This document shows, piece after piece, positions 24,930 through 38,551 of a stretch of DNA of 64,000 bases. Positions within the stretch are counted from its first letter, which is position 1. The number at the start of each line of letters is the position of its first letter. This stretch comes from Chrysomallon squamiferum. Its lineage: Eukaryota > Mollusca > Gastropoda > Neomphalida > Peltospiridae. Made by a program: the position numbers and the translations under genes. The stretch lies in contig CM022670.1 of the NCBI GenBank assembly GCA_012295275.1, positions 15,870,198-15,934,197 on the forward strand, given 5' to 3'. The notes beneath the pieces are model-generated. The model was not told where the DNA came from and did not search any database. It was given only the letters and a program-made list of their open reading frames with translations.

Positions 24930-25940
24930 CTCTCTTTTCTTTTCTTTGTTAGAAAAACAATCAATTTGAGGCATGTCTCACTTGTGACATGCATATGACT
25001 GGCCTTCTCAGCTGTCATCGGTTCAATTCACTGGGCTACCTGTGTGTCTGCCAAGGTGATGATTATCATCATCTGTGCTGTTGGTACTTCGTCCTGTTTG
25101 TGTAAACGATGTTTATGTTGACAGTGGTGATTTTCACGATGAAAACAATATTGAGAAAATAAAACAAATCTGATTGGAAATAGAGACCATTTGGTGACAT
25201 GTGAACACTTGTCTAAAACCGAGACAGTAGATTAAGAATTAAATTTAATTATTTAGAGTTTGATTTCATTGTTAATGTGGAGTCCTCTGAGTGCGGGTAT
25301 TACTTTCAGTACAGTGTGTATGAAATCTCATCCTTTCATTTATGACAGAAGATTGAACAGGCTTTTCTGACAGTGGACTTTGTGCATGTCAGACTCAGAG
25401 TGGAAATTAACTGGAACAATTCACTGATTGTTGAAAGACTTATAATTAACAGATCTGCAGCACATTTTGATGTCTTATTAAAAGAAAATTAAATTGTTTT
25501 GAAAACTCTCTTTCAGTAACATCATTAATATCCAAAAAAACCCATTTATTACCAAAAACATCCACAACAAAACAAACATCAAAATAACAAATAATAAATT
25601 ATAAACAGACTTTATAAAATCCATGTCTGTAAATTCAATATATATAAAAAAATATAAAAATTGACAGATGAAATAAATAAATACATTTGAATAAAGAAAA
25701 CTGCAAATTCAAATATCTGCTAATTGATGCACAGATGTTTAAAATGAGGATAAAAGCTTGACTTTATCTAACAAGTTGACAAGAATATGATACGTTCAGT
25801 TGTAATGACATAATTGAATGTATGGCGAGGGTTCTGACAAATGTCTGTTAATGACTGTTTAACACAAATGACCAACACAGATAAGACTGTCACACACTGA
25901 TGGTTCTATCACTGGACTCAGATCTTGTCTCTCTCTTCAG
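24930..25940. other. Single-copy DNA; small hairpin and B-box-like motif
   Basis: GCATGTC and GACATGC form a 7-bp stem with an 8-base loop near 24972-24993. CGGTTCAATTCACTGG at 25018-25033 matches a pol III B box but has no clear A box, so no SINE is called. Confidence 0.4.
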
Positions 25941-25985
25941 TTCTGCTGGCCTTCATTTGCATTCAGACCGGCCAGCTGTAACTAG
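25941..25985 (+). other. Possible 45-bp microexon or non-coding exon
   Basis: A strong acceptor, CTTGTCTCTCTCTTCAG (ending 25940), and a good donor, CTAG|GTGAGG (25985/25986), enclose 45 bp. One of three frames is open (SAGLHLHSDRPAVTR). The segment also contains an ATTTGCAT octamer (25955-25962). Both splice signals are close to consensus, which is unusual at this spacing, but short AG...GT pairs occur by chance. Confidence 0.22.
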
Positions 25986-28900
25986 GTGAGGAGAGGTTGT
26001 GGGTTGGGACTAACAAAGTACCAGCTTCATAGTCAGCGACCACTAATTGCCATTGAACTACAGAGTATTGTTTGACACAAAGCAGATTACAACAAATTTG
26101 GATAATTTGTACAGAAAATGAAATGTTTATTGTTACAGAAATAAAATAGAAAAATTATGATTATTTTGGTAGCAAATAAAGAAAACTGAGATGCTGATCA
26201 CAAGAATTAAATCTGAGCAATTTACAAAGCTCACATTACAATACTGTTAATATATGTATATATTTTTACAATAGTGAAATAATAATTTTATTAAAAGAAA
26301 CAAAAGAAATGTATTATATAAGATATGAGATGCAAGTTTTAGGCTATAAAAAAAAACAAAAAAAACAAACAAACAAAACAAGCATATTTTGCTTCTTTTC
26401 TTTTCCAAATTTAAATCTTTAAACTCATGGTATTGTCTTGACATCCTAGCAGGAGTATCAATGGAATGAAGCCAACCCAGGCATCATTTAGCATGTAGGT
26501 ATGTCATAACATTTAGTTGAGATGATGTATGGCAGTGTGCAGGTATTGTTTTCTCACCTGTACGAGTGCAGACCTTCCACTCAACCTCTGTCAGTGTTTA
26601 CTTAGACTGGTAACAGTGGCTGTTTTACTGCACACCAGCAACATAACTCACAGAGCTACAAGTTTACCTACAAGCCAATAACCATAAGAACCAGTGGTTT
26701 AATGGACACAGAGTCATCAAGTAAGCAGCATATTACAAGCCTAACTAGTGCTTGAGTCAACACCTCTTTCCACAGTCAATGATTTCAGTGTAAATAGTTC
26801 TTATTGCTTTCTGCTTGCAGCTGAAGGGAGTTAGTGAAACTGAAACTGTAAGACAGAGAAAACATGCTCAGTATCAGTTAATATTTGCTTCACAACAATA
26901 AAATATTTTGAAATTCTTGAAATTTTGGATTCAGTTTTCCAAAAGAAAAAACTTACTCCAACAGATATGATGTAATAAAAAAAAAAAAACCTGTATTTTA
27001 AAATGATTTTATTCTTTTTTTTTTATCCTTACAGGGTAGTAAAGAATATTAAGATTTTATAGAAAACATATAAATAAACTTCTTGTTAGATTTCATACAG
27101 TTTAATTTAAAATCACCACCACAATTATTTTTATAATTAGCTACTAGTTACAGACATATTGGCAGCAATAAAAAGACAAATGGCTGGTATGATGTTTAAC
27201 TAAAAGAAGCCAACACCATTTTATTAAATCAACAGATTCCACTAAGAGTGTGATAAACTGTTTGATTTTATTGAATCTGCTGAACTGGGAACCATTTCGA
27301 TGGAATGATTCATGAATATTGCGGGACAAAGCCAGCTAATGTGTTTGAAATCTCAGTGACAAAACAGGATTAGGTGTTTAATCTTATTTTTCAGTGGCCA
27401 GCATCAGCGATAGGAGAGTGTTTAGCATTTGTCATGTTTCCTCTGTTTCCTGATATGATATGATTACTACATCTTGATTGAGGATGAAAGAGGTTTAGCG
27501 ACGGGATGCAGTTGTATGCACGATGAATCATAAACAGACACAACTTACACATGCTTGTATACACATTAATAATGATCAAATCTGAACATGCACATACATG
27601 AACAAGCACATACATGAACAAACACAAATAATCACAGTGACACAGTGAGAGAAATTATGTTACACATGTAAATATACACCTACAAATGCACACACAGGGG
27701 CTTTTGGCTATTCATTTTTCTCATGATATAGGTGAATGAGGATTCTGACTTAATGATAATTATTTTTAATGATAAATGTATACAACTGAGATCAAGTTAA
27801 GTCCTTCCATAGGTAATTAATTATAAATATGTCACAGGTGTTGTAACTGTTATATCAGTGAGAAGTATTACCAGAATGTTGTTCTGTTGAAACAATTCAA
27901 CTGTTCATGCAACAGAATTTACTGTGACAAGCAAATACATTTAAACCTACTACATTTCTAAAAAACACAGTATATTAACACACCAGATATGTGCATTTGG
28001 CTTTGAAGTCTTACATAGTTCAACCATTCACTGCCAAAATGGAAAATAACAGGAATTCATTCAACAAGGATGTCCATCAAAGCTATTGGTCATCAACTTG
28101 TATATATATAACAAATCACACCTAATCATTCCTGGAGTCTAAGTCTGTATCTGCATGAGCTGAGAGATCACTGGGTGTCCTGTACTTTTAACAGAGCCAC
28201 CTATACTGACTGTGCAAGAGCTGGAAACATGTATCCACACAGTGTTGGAAATGGCAGCATGTTAGAAAAATCTGATGTTTAACTGGAGGGAGTCATCTGG
28301 ACAATTTTAGCTACTGCTGAACCTTTGAATTACAAATGGAATCTGCACACTTGAAGTGATATTTTTTCTCTCTTAGTTGTTTTATGAACTCTGTAACTCC
28401 ATACTTTGATCTCATTTTTGTTTTTTTTTTTGTTTGTATTCAGCTGTAATTTTGATTATGCAGTGATAACATGATTAAAATATCTGAAATGTGATATAAT
28501 TATTATGTTTTCTTATTGCTGGTAGGTTGTTGATACAGATCAAATTTGTTTTTCTCATCTTATTTTACCAGTAATGTCTTGGCTATATTTGTTTTATTAG
28601 TCACCTGCTGATGCATCATTTTATTCCAGATGTATAGATAAGAAACCATACCACTATTAAAATATATGATTATCTCTTACTTCCTAGCAGACTTCTGGCT
28701 CTGATAAAGTTTGATGAAAATTCAATATTTTACTGGCAGAAAGCCCTAAAATCAGAAGCACATCTGACTGAAGAAAGAGTACTACACCATACAACTCACG
28801 TACACTTTTTTTCTCCCTTTTGTTTAGTTATCTCAACTTTGAAGACATTTCTTCTCCTTAACTAAGATCAACTTAAAAATTGGCAGAGAAACTGAATTGT

Positions 28901-31200
28901 CTGGCACCATTTCTGCGCTGGTGGTGTGCTAGGCATGAAACTGTGTACATTGGTGAAATAGTTGATGTAGCTGAAGTTGCACAGCTTGGGGCATGCAGGG
29001 GATTCTTCTGTCGTGTTTTATTGAGAAAATCCTGTTTTGTTTGATCATTGTGGAACTCCAGTGTGAAATACTACAACATCTGCAGTCTTGTTAGCCCGGC
29101 CATCTTTCAGCAGAGTCTTCCTCTTTGAGCAGTCCTTTTCTTACATCAAACTCAACTCAACAAGGGGCTGCATGTATGTTCACAGCTTCTCCACTTTTCA
29201 CATTGTTTTTTCTTCTCCTGTTTTTTTTTTATTGTTCGTCATGATACACTGTAAGCCACTGACTGAGGGAGATGGGTGATTATTCAAGTTTTATACAAGT
29301 CTTTGTTTTGTCACATGTACACACGAGGACAACACTTTGCACTTTATCATTATTACTCTACTGTTACTACTACTACTACTATGTTGACAAAGATGATGAC
29401 TGTTATTATTTTTTTTTTATTATTTAAAGTTTCAAAAGTTTGTGGGTTTTTTTTTTGTTTTTTTAATTTTTTTTTTTAATAATATTTTTTTATTTTATTT
29501 GTTGTTGTTTGCTGTTAGGGATGTTGTCTTGTTTGGGTTATTTGTTAGAGGATTTTTCAGTCACTGTACAATGACATTAACTGTCAACAGCACACAGACT
29601 GAAAGCCCTGCAGTACACACTGGTTATGAAGAACAAACATGTAGTCAGAAGAAAGATCTAAATCTTTGTCATTTTACAAATAAAGTTAAAATGTTTTTCT
29701 TTGCTGATTACTCATGTTTTCAGTATTTTATTCTTAAGTACCTATTTTTACCTGCCCCCTTCATCTTTTTTTTCCTTTTTTACTACAAAAAAACAAAGAC
29801 TTGTAAGTATTATTTACACAAAAAGTTGTGTCTTAAAAATAATAATTACATTTAATTTTAAAAGATTAGATAAGAAATAGAATGTCTTTTTTTTTTATGA
29901 CCATTTTACTTCCCTTTTTTTATCCCTTTTATCTTGTATTCACTGTAATCACAGCATGTTACAGGTTGGCAACAGTTATAAAGAAACATTAAAACATGGC
30001 GTGTATTTTTGCTATATGATTATTTTATATACAATTTTATAGCTGTACAAAGATGTTTTCGTGTTAAACACAGGCACTAGAAGGAGGTTAGTCGAGAAGG
30101 GAGATCATTCTGGTCCAAGTAACCTTATCAGTTTTGTCACCATAAATCACAGCAGAATCAGAAACAAAATCACAACAGCTGTTTTGAAATAACAGAAATG
30201 TCTTTTTTCTTTCAGATTTACATCATTAATTTTTTTTTTAAATATTCTTTTTCTCTTTTTTTTTCATAATAATTTTTTTCTAAGCAGTTATTTTAACTGA
30301 AAACTGAGATGAAAATATCTCTTAGTTTTAAAATCGTTGAAACCAGAGAGAAGACGTATTTTAAAATGTTATCTTGTACAGCCTGCTTTGCGTGTAAAAG
30401 TAATAATATTTCTAAGTGCTTTAACAGTTGCCAGCAAATATGGCTCCAAAGTGTTTTCATTATTTGTTTGTTTTAATTTATATTTTCAAATATTCCAAAA
30501 ATTCTTGTTGTAAACAAAATAAACAGGGCCATCTGAATGACCTACAGCATTCGGACCTTTGGTTCTTTGATTATTACATTTTACACAAACAAAATTCAAA
30601 ATAATCACATCCTGCCCACTTATCGACAGCATGTTGAAGAATTTGTAACAAAAATTACAGCAAATATAATCTACAGAATATTAATAGAAATTAATTATAA
30701 CTGACAATGAATCCATGTTTAATTTTGCACATAACAAGAGTAATTCATTAACTGGTTCCCAGCATTAAAATCTTCAGTAAGAAATTTTGAATCAAAATGT
30801 GCCAGCCCTGTTTTGAAACTCCATCCCAAATTCAGACTGGATTTGAATTTTCTTTAATAGCATCTACAATTTGTAAGGACACGTAATTTTCTGTAACTTC
30901 TTTTTCCAGTTTATTGTTTTAGCTCGGAACACTGTTATCGTAGGACTAATCTCACTCCATAAAGACTAATTTAAAGATGGCTGACTGTTTTGCCAGTGCT
31001 GTATCACTTCAATCAGCTGCAAGCTAACCATTAAACCAGTCTTCGCAAAGTGTGATGTTTATTCAAATGATTCTGTTGTTCAGAGTATCTACAAGACTAA
31101 TAAACACAGAGGGTTTTTTTTTTTTGTGTAACTAACAGAACTTAACACTGGAATGGAAACACATTATGACTGGTATCTGCTTTCCTCAGCCAGTGCCATG
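25986..31200. other. Long single-copy AT-rich stretch, no supported gene
   Basis: There is no array longer than about 20 bp apart from T/A runs (about 26345-26390 A/CA-rich; 29420-29500 T-rich). The 137-codon frame at 29442-29855 and its neighbour are dominated by poly-T-encoded Phe. At 28860-29075 a minus-strand frame is open for about 65 codons with Ser/Thr-rich content and no recognisable domain. Confidence 0.45.
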
Positions 31201-31220
31201 TGTCCATGTCACATGGGTTT

Positions 31221-31245
31221 CTTTCATCATTGTTTCAGGTGAAAA
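31221..31245 (+). other. Juxtaposed acceptor/donor-like site
   Basis: TTTCTTTCATCATTGTTTCAG is directly followed by GTGAAA at 31238/31239. The acceptor half is strong; the donor half lacks the +5 G. A weaker candidate of the same type as 32717/32718. Confidence 0.2.
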
Positions 31246-31662
31246 TTTCCCCATCTTAAAAAATGAGTTCACTAAGAAGACGAATGAAGGAAGACTGACT
31301 TATATTATTAGTTATCATCTTCGAGCATGAATGGAATTGTTTTATGTTTTTTTTGGTAAATTAGTCACAACTCAGTGGTTAAATATGAGCTTCAGAATTA
31401 ATTATATTATTTCCAATTGCAGTTCTCAATTTTCTGTTCTGGCACTCCTTTGTTTCTCATTTGATCACTCACCATTACACATTTCCAGTATTTTGTTATA
31501 TTCCATTCAAATTTCTATTGATGTCCATGAGTGATTTCATTTATTTTTATTACTATTCATTTCAACAAACCTATTTGATGTATAAAGGTTATCTCTGGGA
31601 AAATACAAATGAAATAAGTTCTTTTCTTGAATCTTCATTTTTTTACATGCACACACACAGTG

Positions 31663-31883
31663 ATATATATATATATATATATATATATAACCACTGATTC
31701 TGTTGCTATTTTAGAAAATATAGTTGGACTGTTCTAACCTCAAAAAAAAAAAAAAAAAAAAAATCAATCAATGATTTTTTTCCTACGTTACTTAGTTGTT
31801 TTCTAAATTTTATTTTATTTTTTAATATTTTTACTGTTTCTTTGCCAGAACTTTAAACGTTTTTTTTTTTTTTTTTTTTTTTT
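31663..31883. repeat. Simple-sequence cluster: (AT)13, A22, T24
   Basis: AT at 31663-31689, A at 31742-31763, T at 31860-31883. Confidence 0.94.
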
Positions 31884-32174
31884 AATTTTTAAACTGTTAA
31901 AATAATGAGAAATAGTTTAGTGATTTATGTAAATAAACTTCAGAATATGTGTTTAAATCAAGAGAATATACTCAGTTTTTATCCTTCAAAGTGTTTGTTT
32001 TTTCAAATAACACAACATTAGTCTGAAAGTGTTGACATATTTCTACGGTTTTATCACTCTTCAATCTTTTTCTAATTATATTAAAACAAGATGTCTGCAC
32101 TGTGTCACAGTGACATAAACAAAACAAATAGATCTGATGAAAAGTAAAATAAACAAAATAAAAACTCCAGAACA

Positions 32175-32217
<43 letters not shown>

Positions 32218-32420
32218 TAATAATGATAATAATGTTACAGTAATTAAAAAAAAAAAAAAAAGTAGATAAATAAATAAATTAATTAATTAATAAAATAATA
32301 ATAATAATAATGACATTAAAAAATAAAAAAAAATAAATAAATGAGTAAATAAGTAAAGAAAGAACAAAAAAACGAAAATAGAAAATAATTATTTAATTAA
32401 AAGAAAAACCATCTGAATTA
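32175..32420. repeat. (TAA)13 plus A-rich simple-sequence field
   Basis: Pure TAA at 32175-32214, then a mixture of AATA, TTAA, TAA and A runs to about 32420. Only A and T apart from occasional G or C. Confidence 0.94.
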
Positions 32421-32694
32421 TTTGAAAATTATTTTTCATATTTATTTAATCTTTTCTTAACTAAATTAATAAATTATAAATTATAACTTCATTTTTATAT
32501 TTATATTTATTTATACAACAAAATTTAACAATAAAAATAAAAGTTTTAATCTGCTTTAAAAATAGTGTTTATTGAATGCATATTCCACATAAATTTATAT
32601 ACTGGTTTTAAAATTATTATTTTTGATTTAATTATATAACACATGTATTTTTGCATTTTTAACTCAATTATAAAATAGTCTGATTGATGAATTA

Positions 32695-32723
32695 TTCTTT
32701 TTTCTTTTCTTTTGCAGGTGAGT
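32695..32723 (+). promoter_or_regulatory. Recursive-splice (ratchet) site candidate
   Basis: A nearly pure pyrimidine tract (CTTTTTTCTTTTCTTTT) leads into GCAG|GTGAGT at 32717/32718, so a textbook 3' splice site abuts a near-perfect 5' splice site with no exon between. This is the established signature of recursive splicing in very long introns, first described in Drosophila and later in vertebrates. If used, the window is intronic to a plus-strand gene. A very short exon or chance juxtaposition are the alternatives. Confidence 0.4.
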
Positions 32724-35700
32724 TCAAATTATTCCTGAATATGTAACAACTTTTACAAGATGAAAATATAAACTATTTAGAGTCATCATGATCAACCCAG
32801 TTTGTATGTATGATTTTTTGTTTTTTTTATTGTCTACTTGTAAGAAAATGGGAAATATTTATTAATATTTTAGAGATATTTCCTGCACAAACTGTTAGAT
32901 AATCATTTAAAATAATGAAAGTAGTTAGAAATTTAAAAGTGATAAATATTAAGTGGTACAACATTTGTGTGTGACAAAAGTACATGTGGTATGTATGTAA
33001 CAGTCTGCTTTTATTGACATCAAACATCAGAGCAAACAGCCAAGAAAAAAAATAACAATAACAATAATTGAAATAATTAAAATATGAGCTAATGAACATT
33101 AATGAATAAAATATTTTTTAAAATAAAACTACATGAATACTCAAAATGGATCCAATTTTCTAAACTTTTTATTCTTTTTCTGTCCTAAAAACTATTTATA
33201 TTATTATTTTGCTGCCGTAGAAACCAAGTAATCATTTTTTTTTTTTTTAAAGATAAAGTCTTATGTATAATGTCATCATTTTCCAATTTAAACATGTTTA
33301 GCATCAGAAAAAAACATGCATGTTTTGTTTGTTTGTTGGCTAGCATCTTGTAGATGAGCTCAGTTTGAAAGCTCTGGGTATCATTATTATTATGAGGATG
33401 CACAGTATTAATGGAGAATTGTTTATTTTTTTCACTCATTACACATGAGAGGTATTAAATTGACCTCATCGAGAACCTAATGATGATTTTAACACAGTGC
33501 TTGCCTCATCATCATCACCAGGCATGATACAGCAGCTTTTGCAAAAACAGTTTTAAAAAACAAAAATAAAAAATGTCACAAGATGACATCTACCAAAACC
33601 TCTGACATTCTCAGAATTGCCAGTATTTTTGTTTTTGTCCTGGATCAAAGATTTCTCTTCCAGTCATAACAGAACCATTAAGCGACCAAACAAATTAGAA
33701 ATGGTGTTGAAATCAGGAATTTCTCTCTCTCCCTCTCTCTCCCTCTTTCTTCCTGTCTCTTCCTGTCTCTTTCGCTGTTTTATCTACACTGAGTGCATAT
33801 TGCATGCACATGGAATAAATAAGCCGTATTCCCGAGAGCGTGGAATCTGTTTTGAAAGTTTCGGGTCACAAGTTCCGCTGACATGATGGGTGAGCACAGC
33901 TGAGCACGAATCTAGACAACGTGGAAGTGCAAGAGGATCCCCTCGCCTGCAAACTGAGCTTCTTTCACATCACTCTACAGCTGAAATAAAAAACTAAAAA
34001 AAAAAACTCCACAAGATACTGACCCAGCCTAATATACTTAATAGTGATGAGGCTAAAAAAAAAAAATATATATAAAAAAATAAAATATTGTAGCATCAAA
34101 ATTCTTTGCGGGGTTCTGAGTGCAGTTTTCTCTCCAGACTCTGCTGTCAGGTGTCTGCTGTGTTACACTGTGATGCTTTCATGTCATGCAGTTTCTAGTA
34201 TTATTGCCCATTGGCAGACAGGCTCTCATGATGAATGAAAGAGCAGGGAGGAGATTGGGAAAAAAGGCAGTTATTGTCAGTGTAATGGTAAAAACAGCAG
34301 TAGTAAATTCCCAGTATAAACTGGAGAATTTTGATTGTGCGTAGACTTAGTTTTCTGATTGACTAGTAACAGAGAGAGAAAAAAAAGAAAAGATTAGTTT
34401 GAAAAAGAATGTATTTATTTACATTAATTTTGTTGTTGAGTGAGCTTTTTTTGATTGACTACCAACAACAGCTATATTTTTTTTTTTTTTTTATTATTAT
34501 TAAAAGGAATGTTTAACAATAAAAGAAGATTATATGTGAATATCAAACCACAGTTTATTAAAAAGAGAGATAATCTGAAATAAAAAAATTTAAAAAATGA
34601 GTTTATTTTAAAGCATACACAACAGCTTGCGACATATGCATTGGAAATAAAAGGTGTCAATATTTTTTTAACTACAGATTTAAAAACAAAAGAAAAGAAT
34701 AATTTAATTTCAAATATAACTCCTACAAGAATGAAAAAATATTATTATAGCTATTATTATTATTATTTTTTTTTTTTAGAGTAATTTTATGTAATATAGG
34801 TTACACACAAAAGTGACAGCCATTTTTTTTTTTTTTAAGTAGCCTGGATTTTATAATGATTTAATAATAACATTTGTGTCAGTCTTTGGCAGGTGGTGAG
34901 AGGTCTAATACCAGTTGTTAGTTTGTCTTCTTCAATTATTTCTCTATCAGTCACTCTCATCTCTATCACCATAGAGATTTCTCTAAAAGTGATTCTCTTG
35001 CATACAGCTGAACAAATTGTTTATCAATAAAGGTTAATGTTACAGATATTCTGGCATCCAATTTACAAATTTTGTTTCACACATTTTACAGGTGTATTTG
35101 TTATGTAATAAGTAAAAATAATAATAGGAAACAGAATGTAAAGGTGAAATAAGGAAAACAGAAGTTAGCATAGCTACAAAATTGATAAAGGAAAATGTTT
35201 TTTGTTTTCGTATCTTTAAAGCAATAAAAATGATTTAAAGAATATTTTATTGCCTTTTTTTTCAATGCAAACGAAATTATTCAGTATACTAACCTTTGCT
35301 TTTTCACTTTTAGATTTATTTATTTACTGATGTACTTCAACTTTAATATCCAACTGGCATCATGCACTTCTGCTCCTAAATTATGTAATGATATTAGTTG
35401 CCATGGAAATTACATTTGTATATCAACTGTTGCTTTCATCTCTTGCCTGTACCAATATAATCTGTCAGGTCCATTTCACAAATATATCATTTCATTAAGA
35501 CTACTAAGTTCACCGTTCTCTTTGAAAATTCAAAAAGAAAAATCAGAAGAAAAAAAAAAAAACAGAAAAGAAAGTTAGGTAAAAGAAATCTCACACAAAA
35601 AAAGATTAATTGAAAAAGAAAAGTAATGGTGAAATAAGCTGAATGCTTCTGATATATTCTGGAGCTTTATGAGGCTTGTAATTGCGTGAGGTATTTTCAA

Positions 35701-35778
35701 CATCACTATTTTTATGAAGGTACTAACGCTTGGTAAAAATTCTTCAAGCTTATGTCGGCCTCCTTTGAGTAAGGAGTG
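32724..35778. other. Single-copy DNA, no supported gene; GC-richer block at 33780-33970
   Basis: The 33780-33970 block has several CpGs, a TGAGCACAGCTGAGCAC direct repeat and a donor-like ATGG|GTGAGC near 33888. It follows a short CT-rich patch (33721-33775) with TTCCTGTCTC repeated twice. No open frame across it is convincing. The rest is AT-rich with A/T runs near 34475 and 34770. Confidence 0.4.
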
Positions 35779-35796
35779 GAAAGTTAATTAACTTTC
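35779..35796. promoter_or_regulatory. 18-bp perfect palindrome
   Basis: GAAAGTTAATTAACTTTC is its own reverse complement. The centre GTTAATTAAC is two abutted GTTAA half-sites, resembling homeodomain/HNF1-type dimer sites. The block around it (35640-35800) is less AT-rich than its flanks. Confidence 0.5.
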
Positions 35797-36161
35797 AAAG
35801 ACTTTTTTAAAAAGTTTATTGCTTTTAATTACAAAACACTCAGACAATGGCATTGCTTTAATTATGCACAGATACTTTAATTTTAGACACTAATTTATTT
35901 CTACTCACACTGGCATATTTATGATTTTTTTTGTTAATTTTATAGGTAATACTTGTTATCTTTTATAATTATGTTGTAGTAAAATAGTAACTATATAAGA
36001 TAAAAATTAATATAATTATTTATAATATCTTTGGTTTTTAAAAAAAAATTTAGTTCCCCAAATTAATTTCATAAAGAAGTTTAATAGATAATGCAAATAT
36101 GAGATTTAGAAATATAACTAAAATATTTATTTTTTATTTTATTTTCATTAAATTTACAAAA

Positions 36162-36348
36162 TAAAAATAAGAATAATAGCAGCAGCAACAGTAACAACAA
36201 CAGTAACAATAATAATAATAGTAGTTAATGATAATATGGTAATATTATTAATAATAACTAACAACAACAACAACAATTATAATGATAATACTAATAATAT
36301 TAACAACAACAACAACAACAACAATAATAATAATAACAATAATAACCT
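36162..36348. repeat. Mixed (ACA)n/(TAA)n/(GCA) trinucleotide field
   Basis: Runs of AGC, AAC and AAT trinucleotides alternate, with a pure AAC run at about 36304-36322. The alternation suggests point mutation followed by re-expansion. Confidence 0.92.
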
Positions 36349-37229
36349 TAAAACAAAATCACACATGAAAACCAACAGACTAATATTGGAACTGTTATAG
36401 TGGTTATCATTGAAACAAATTTCAATATGATAAAACTACAGAACTAAGACTTTTTAAATTGTTTTATCATATTTTTTATGATGGTGCCAACATCTGATAG
36501 GACACAAGCAAAGTTACTTAATTATGGAAATACAAATTTTAAAATGTTGGTTACTGGCTGTGTTGTGAAATTCTTGCTTTCTACACTACTGATGGTCATC
36601 TTTAGAAAAGATAAGACAAAGATTTTGAACTTTATAAACCAAACAGTCAATATCTGGATGAAATAATTTTAAATACATCTGATTCAGTAAGCTGCAAGAA
36701 TGCTGTTATAAGTTACACACATGATTTTGAGATAACAATTTAATGACACTGAAAGAAAATCAATAGTTTACTGTACGATAACTGGAATTAGTGCATGTAC
36801 ATATGCCTGCCTCTGTATTATCTTTTCAAAATTTAATTTTATATTTCATTATTGTAGTAATGATAGTCATGGTTAAGCAATTTAATATAACAGTAGGATG
36901 AAAAGTGGTTAAATAACAGTTTTTAGTCGTAACACACATTTCATTTAAAATACCAATTAATATTCATCTTCTGTCTTACTCATTCTGTTTCTATATTCTT
37001 TTTGAATGATCACAGGATAATCCAATAACTGTTAGTAATGAGTGGTGTTAATAAATAATTAAGTGTGCTTGTGAAAATACATTTTCATAATTACTTTTTA
37101 TGAGACTTGAAAGCACTTGAGAGCAACAACCAGTTTTATTTTGATGTTGTCTCTCACTCTGCATATATCCCATTTATAAAAATCCATTTTAATCAGCTCA
37201 ATCTTTGATTGGATTTCTTGATAAAAGGC

Positions 37230-37253
37230 TTTTTTTTTTTTTTTTTTTTTTTT
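37230..37253. repeat. T24 homopolymer
   Basis: Uninterrupted T run. Confidence 0.95.
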
Positions 37254-37946
37254 ACACCCTTCCATTTCACAAGCAGAATTAAAGTGTCAGAAAGTGTAAC
37301 ATCTCCAACAATACTTCTATCCATCATGTACTTGAGATAAATCAACAGTCTGGAAACAATCTACAGACTGCAGCCTACACACAGCAATCAGGTTAATTTG
37401 GTCGTGCTTCTATCAGGTAGTCATCATCTGCCACACTCTTCACCCAGACACTACAAGAAGCAGACACAGAACCAGAAGATATCCAGTAATTCAGATCTTC
37501 ATAAGGAAATTGTCACTGACTCTTCTCTTCAACTTCAACTTTTCAGTTCTAGGGGATCAAAGATACAAGACTGCCTCTCAAACACTGAAATACCTTCATA
37601 TTGTTTATATTTTATTTGATCTCCTTCAAACTGTTGTCACAACTGTTTGTTTAATTAGGTCACAATGTCTTGCATTCAGTTTCTTTCAGATTTTAATGCT
37701 TGACCTGTTGATGATATATCTTGTTATGTGAGTTAGTTTCTCATTTTGTACTTAACTGATAAAGATCAAAGCCTGAATCTGAAGCCCTCAAAAGATACAT
37801 AAACCTCCACTTAAACTATCATATATAATAGTTTAATTGATACTGAGTGTTAACATAATTCACCGCTCATCTGTTGACTTAATTTTTTTTCTTTTCATTA
37901 ATAAATAAAACTTATATTTATTTCTCTCTTTTGCTCTCCATTCAGA
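37254..37946. other. Single-copy block, no supported gene
   Basis: A strong-looking acceptor directly abuts GTAGTC at 37416/37417 (GTCGTGCTTCTATCAG|GTAG). A CAGTCTG/CAGACTG 7-bp stem with an 11-base loop lies at about 37347-37371. Frames on the plus strand are not recognised. Confidence 0.4.
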
Positions 37947-38225
37947 ATGTATCCATCCATCCATTTATTCATCCACCTATTTCTGCAGATCTCCACTCGT
38001 CCATCCATCCATCCATCTATCTATCCACTGATTTATTCATTTATTAAAATCTTTTCATTCATTCATCCATGTATCTGTTCATTTATCTATTAACCATTTT
38101 ATATTCATTGTCCATCCTTCTATATATCCATGTCAGTTCATTCTTTTCTTCGGACATTTATCCTTGTAATCTATTTTAGCAATATGTTTATCCATATCCT
38201 TCCTTTTATCTATCCATCTATCCTA
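37947..38225. repeat. Degenerate (ATCC)n/(ATCT)n/(ATTC)n field
   Basis: Many CCAT, TATC and TTCAT units without long pure runs, the residue of a tetranucleotide array of roughly 280 bp. Similar degenerate CCATC DNA occurs at 15116-15160 and 44150-44225. Confidence 0.85.
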
Positions 38226-38551
38226 TCAGTCAATTTCTTAGACTCACTCAGCCCACACTCTTCATCTGTCCATCTAATGCCATCAGTACAGCCAGCACAC
38301 AGGGAGGAACATTCTAATAAAGAAAGAACTGACTTATGAGAGAAATAGGATGTCTTACAGAGAAGTACATACCTCAGTGATTGATAAACTAGTCAGTTCT
38401 GTGCGATGCATAGAAATGTTTGCAGCCATTAAGTAACAATTTGATGTTGATACAGAAAAGTGGTTCTGTTATATAACAAAGTTCAGTGCACATTCCAAAG
38501 TAGCAGATTCCTACAGCAGTCATTTTTCTATCTCTCTGTTTGTTACAGCAG

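Noticed and set aside
25015-25035. B-box-like CGGTTCAATTCACTGG
   Set aside because: No matching A box or acceptor-stem pairing; left as an unexplained motif.
28860-29075. 65-codon minus-strand Ser/Thr-rich frame
   Set aside because: No start, splice or domain evidence; length within chance expectation for this composition.
29442-29855. 137-codon plus-strand frame
   Set aside because: Dominated by poly-T-encoded phenylalanine and AT-rich codons, with no recognisable domain.
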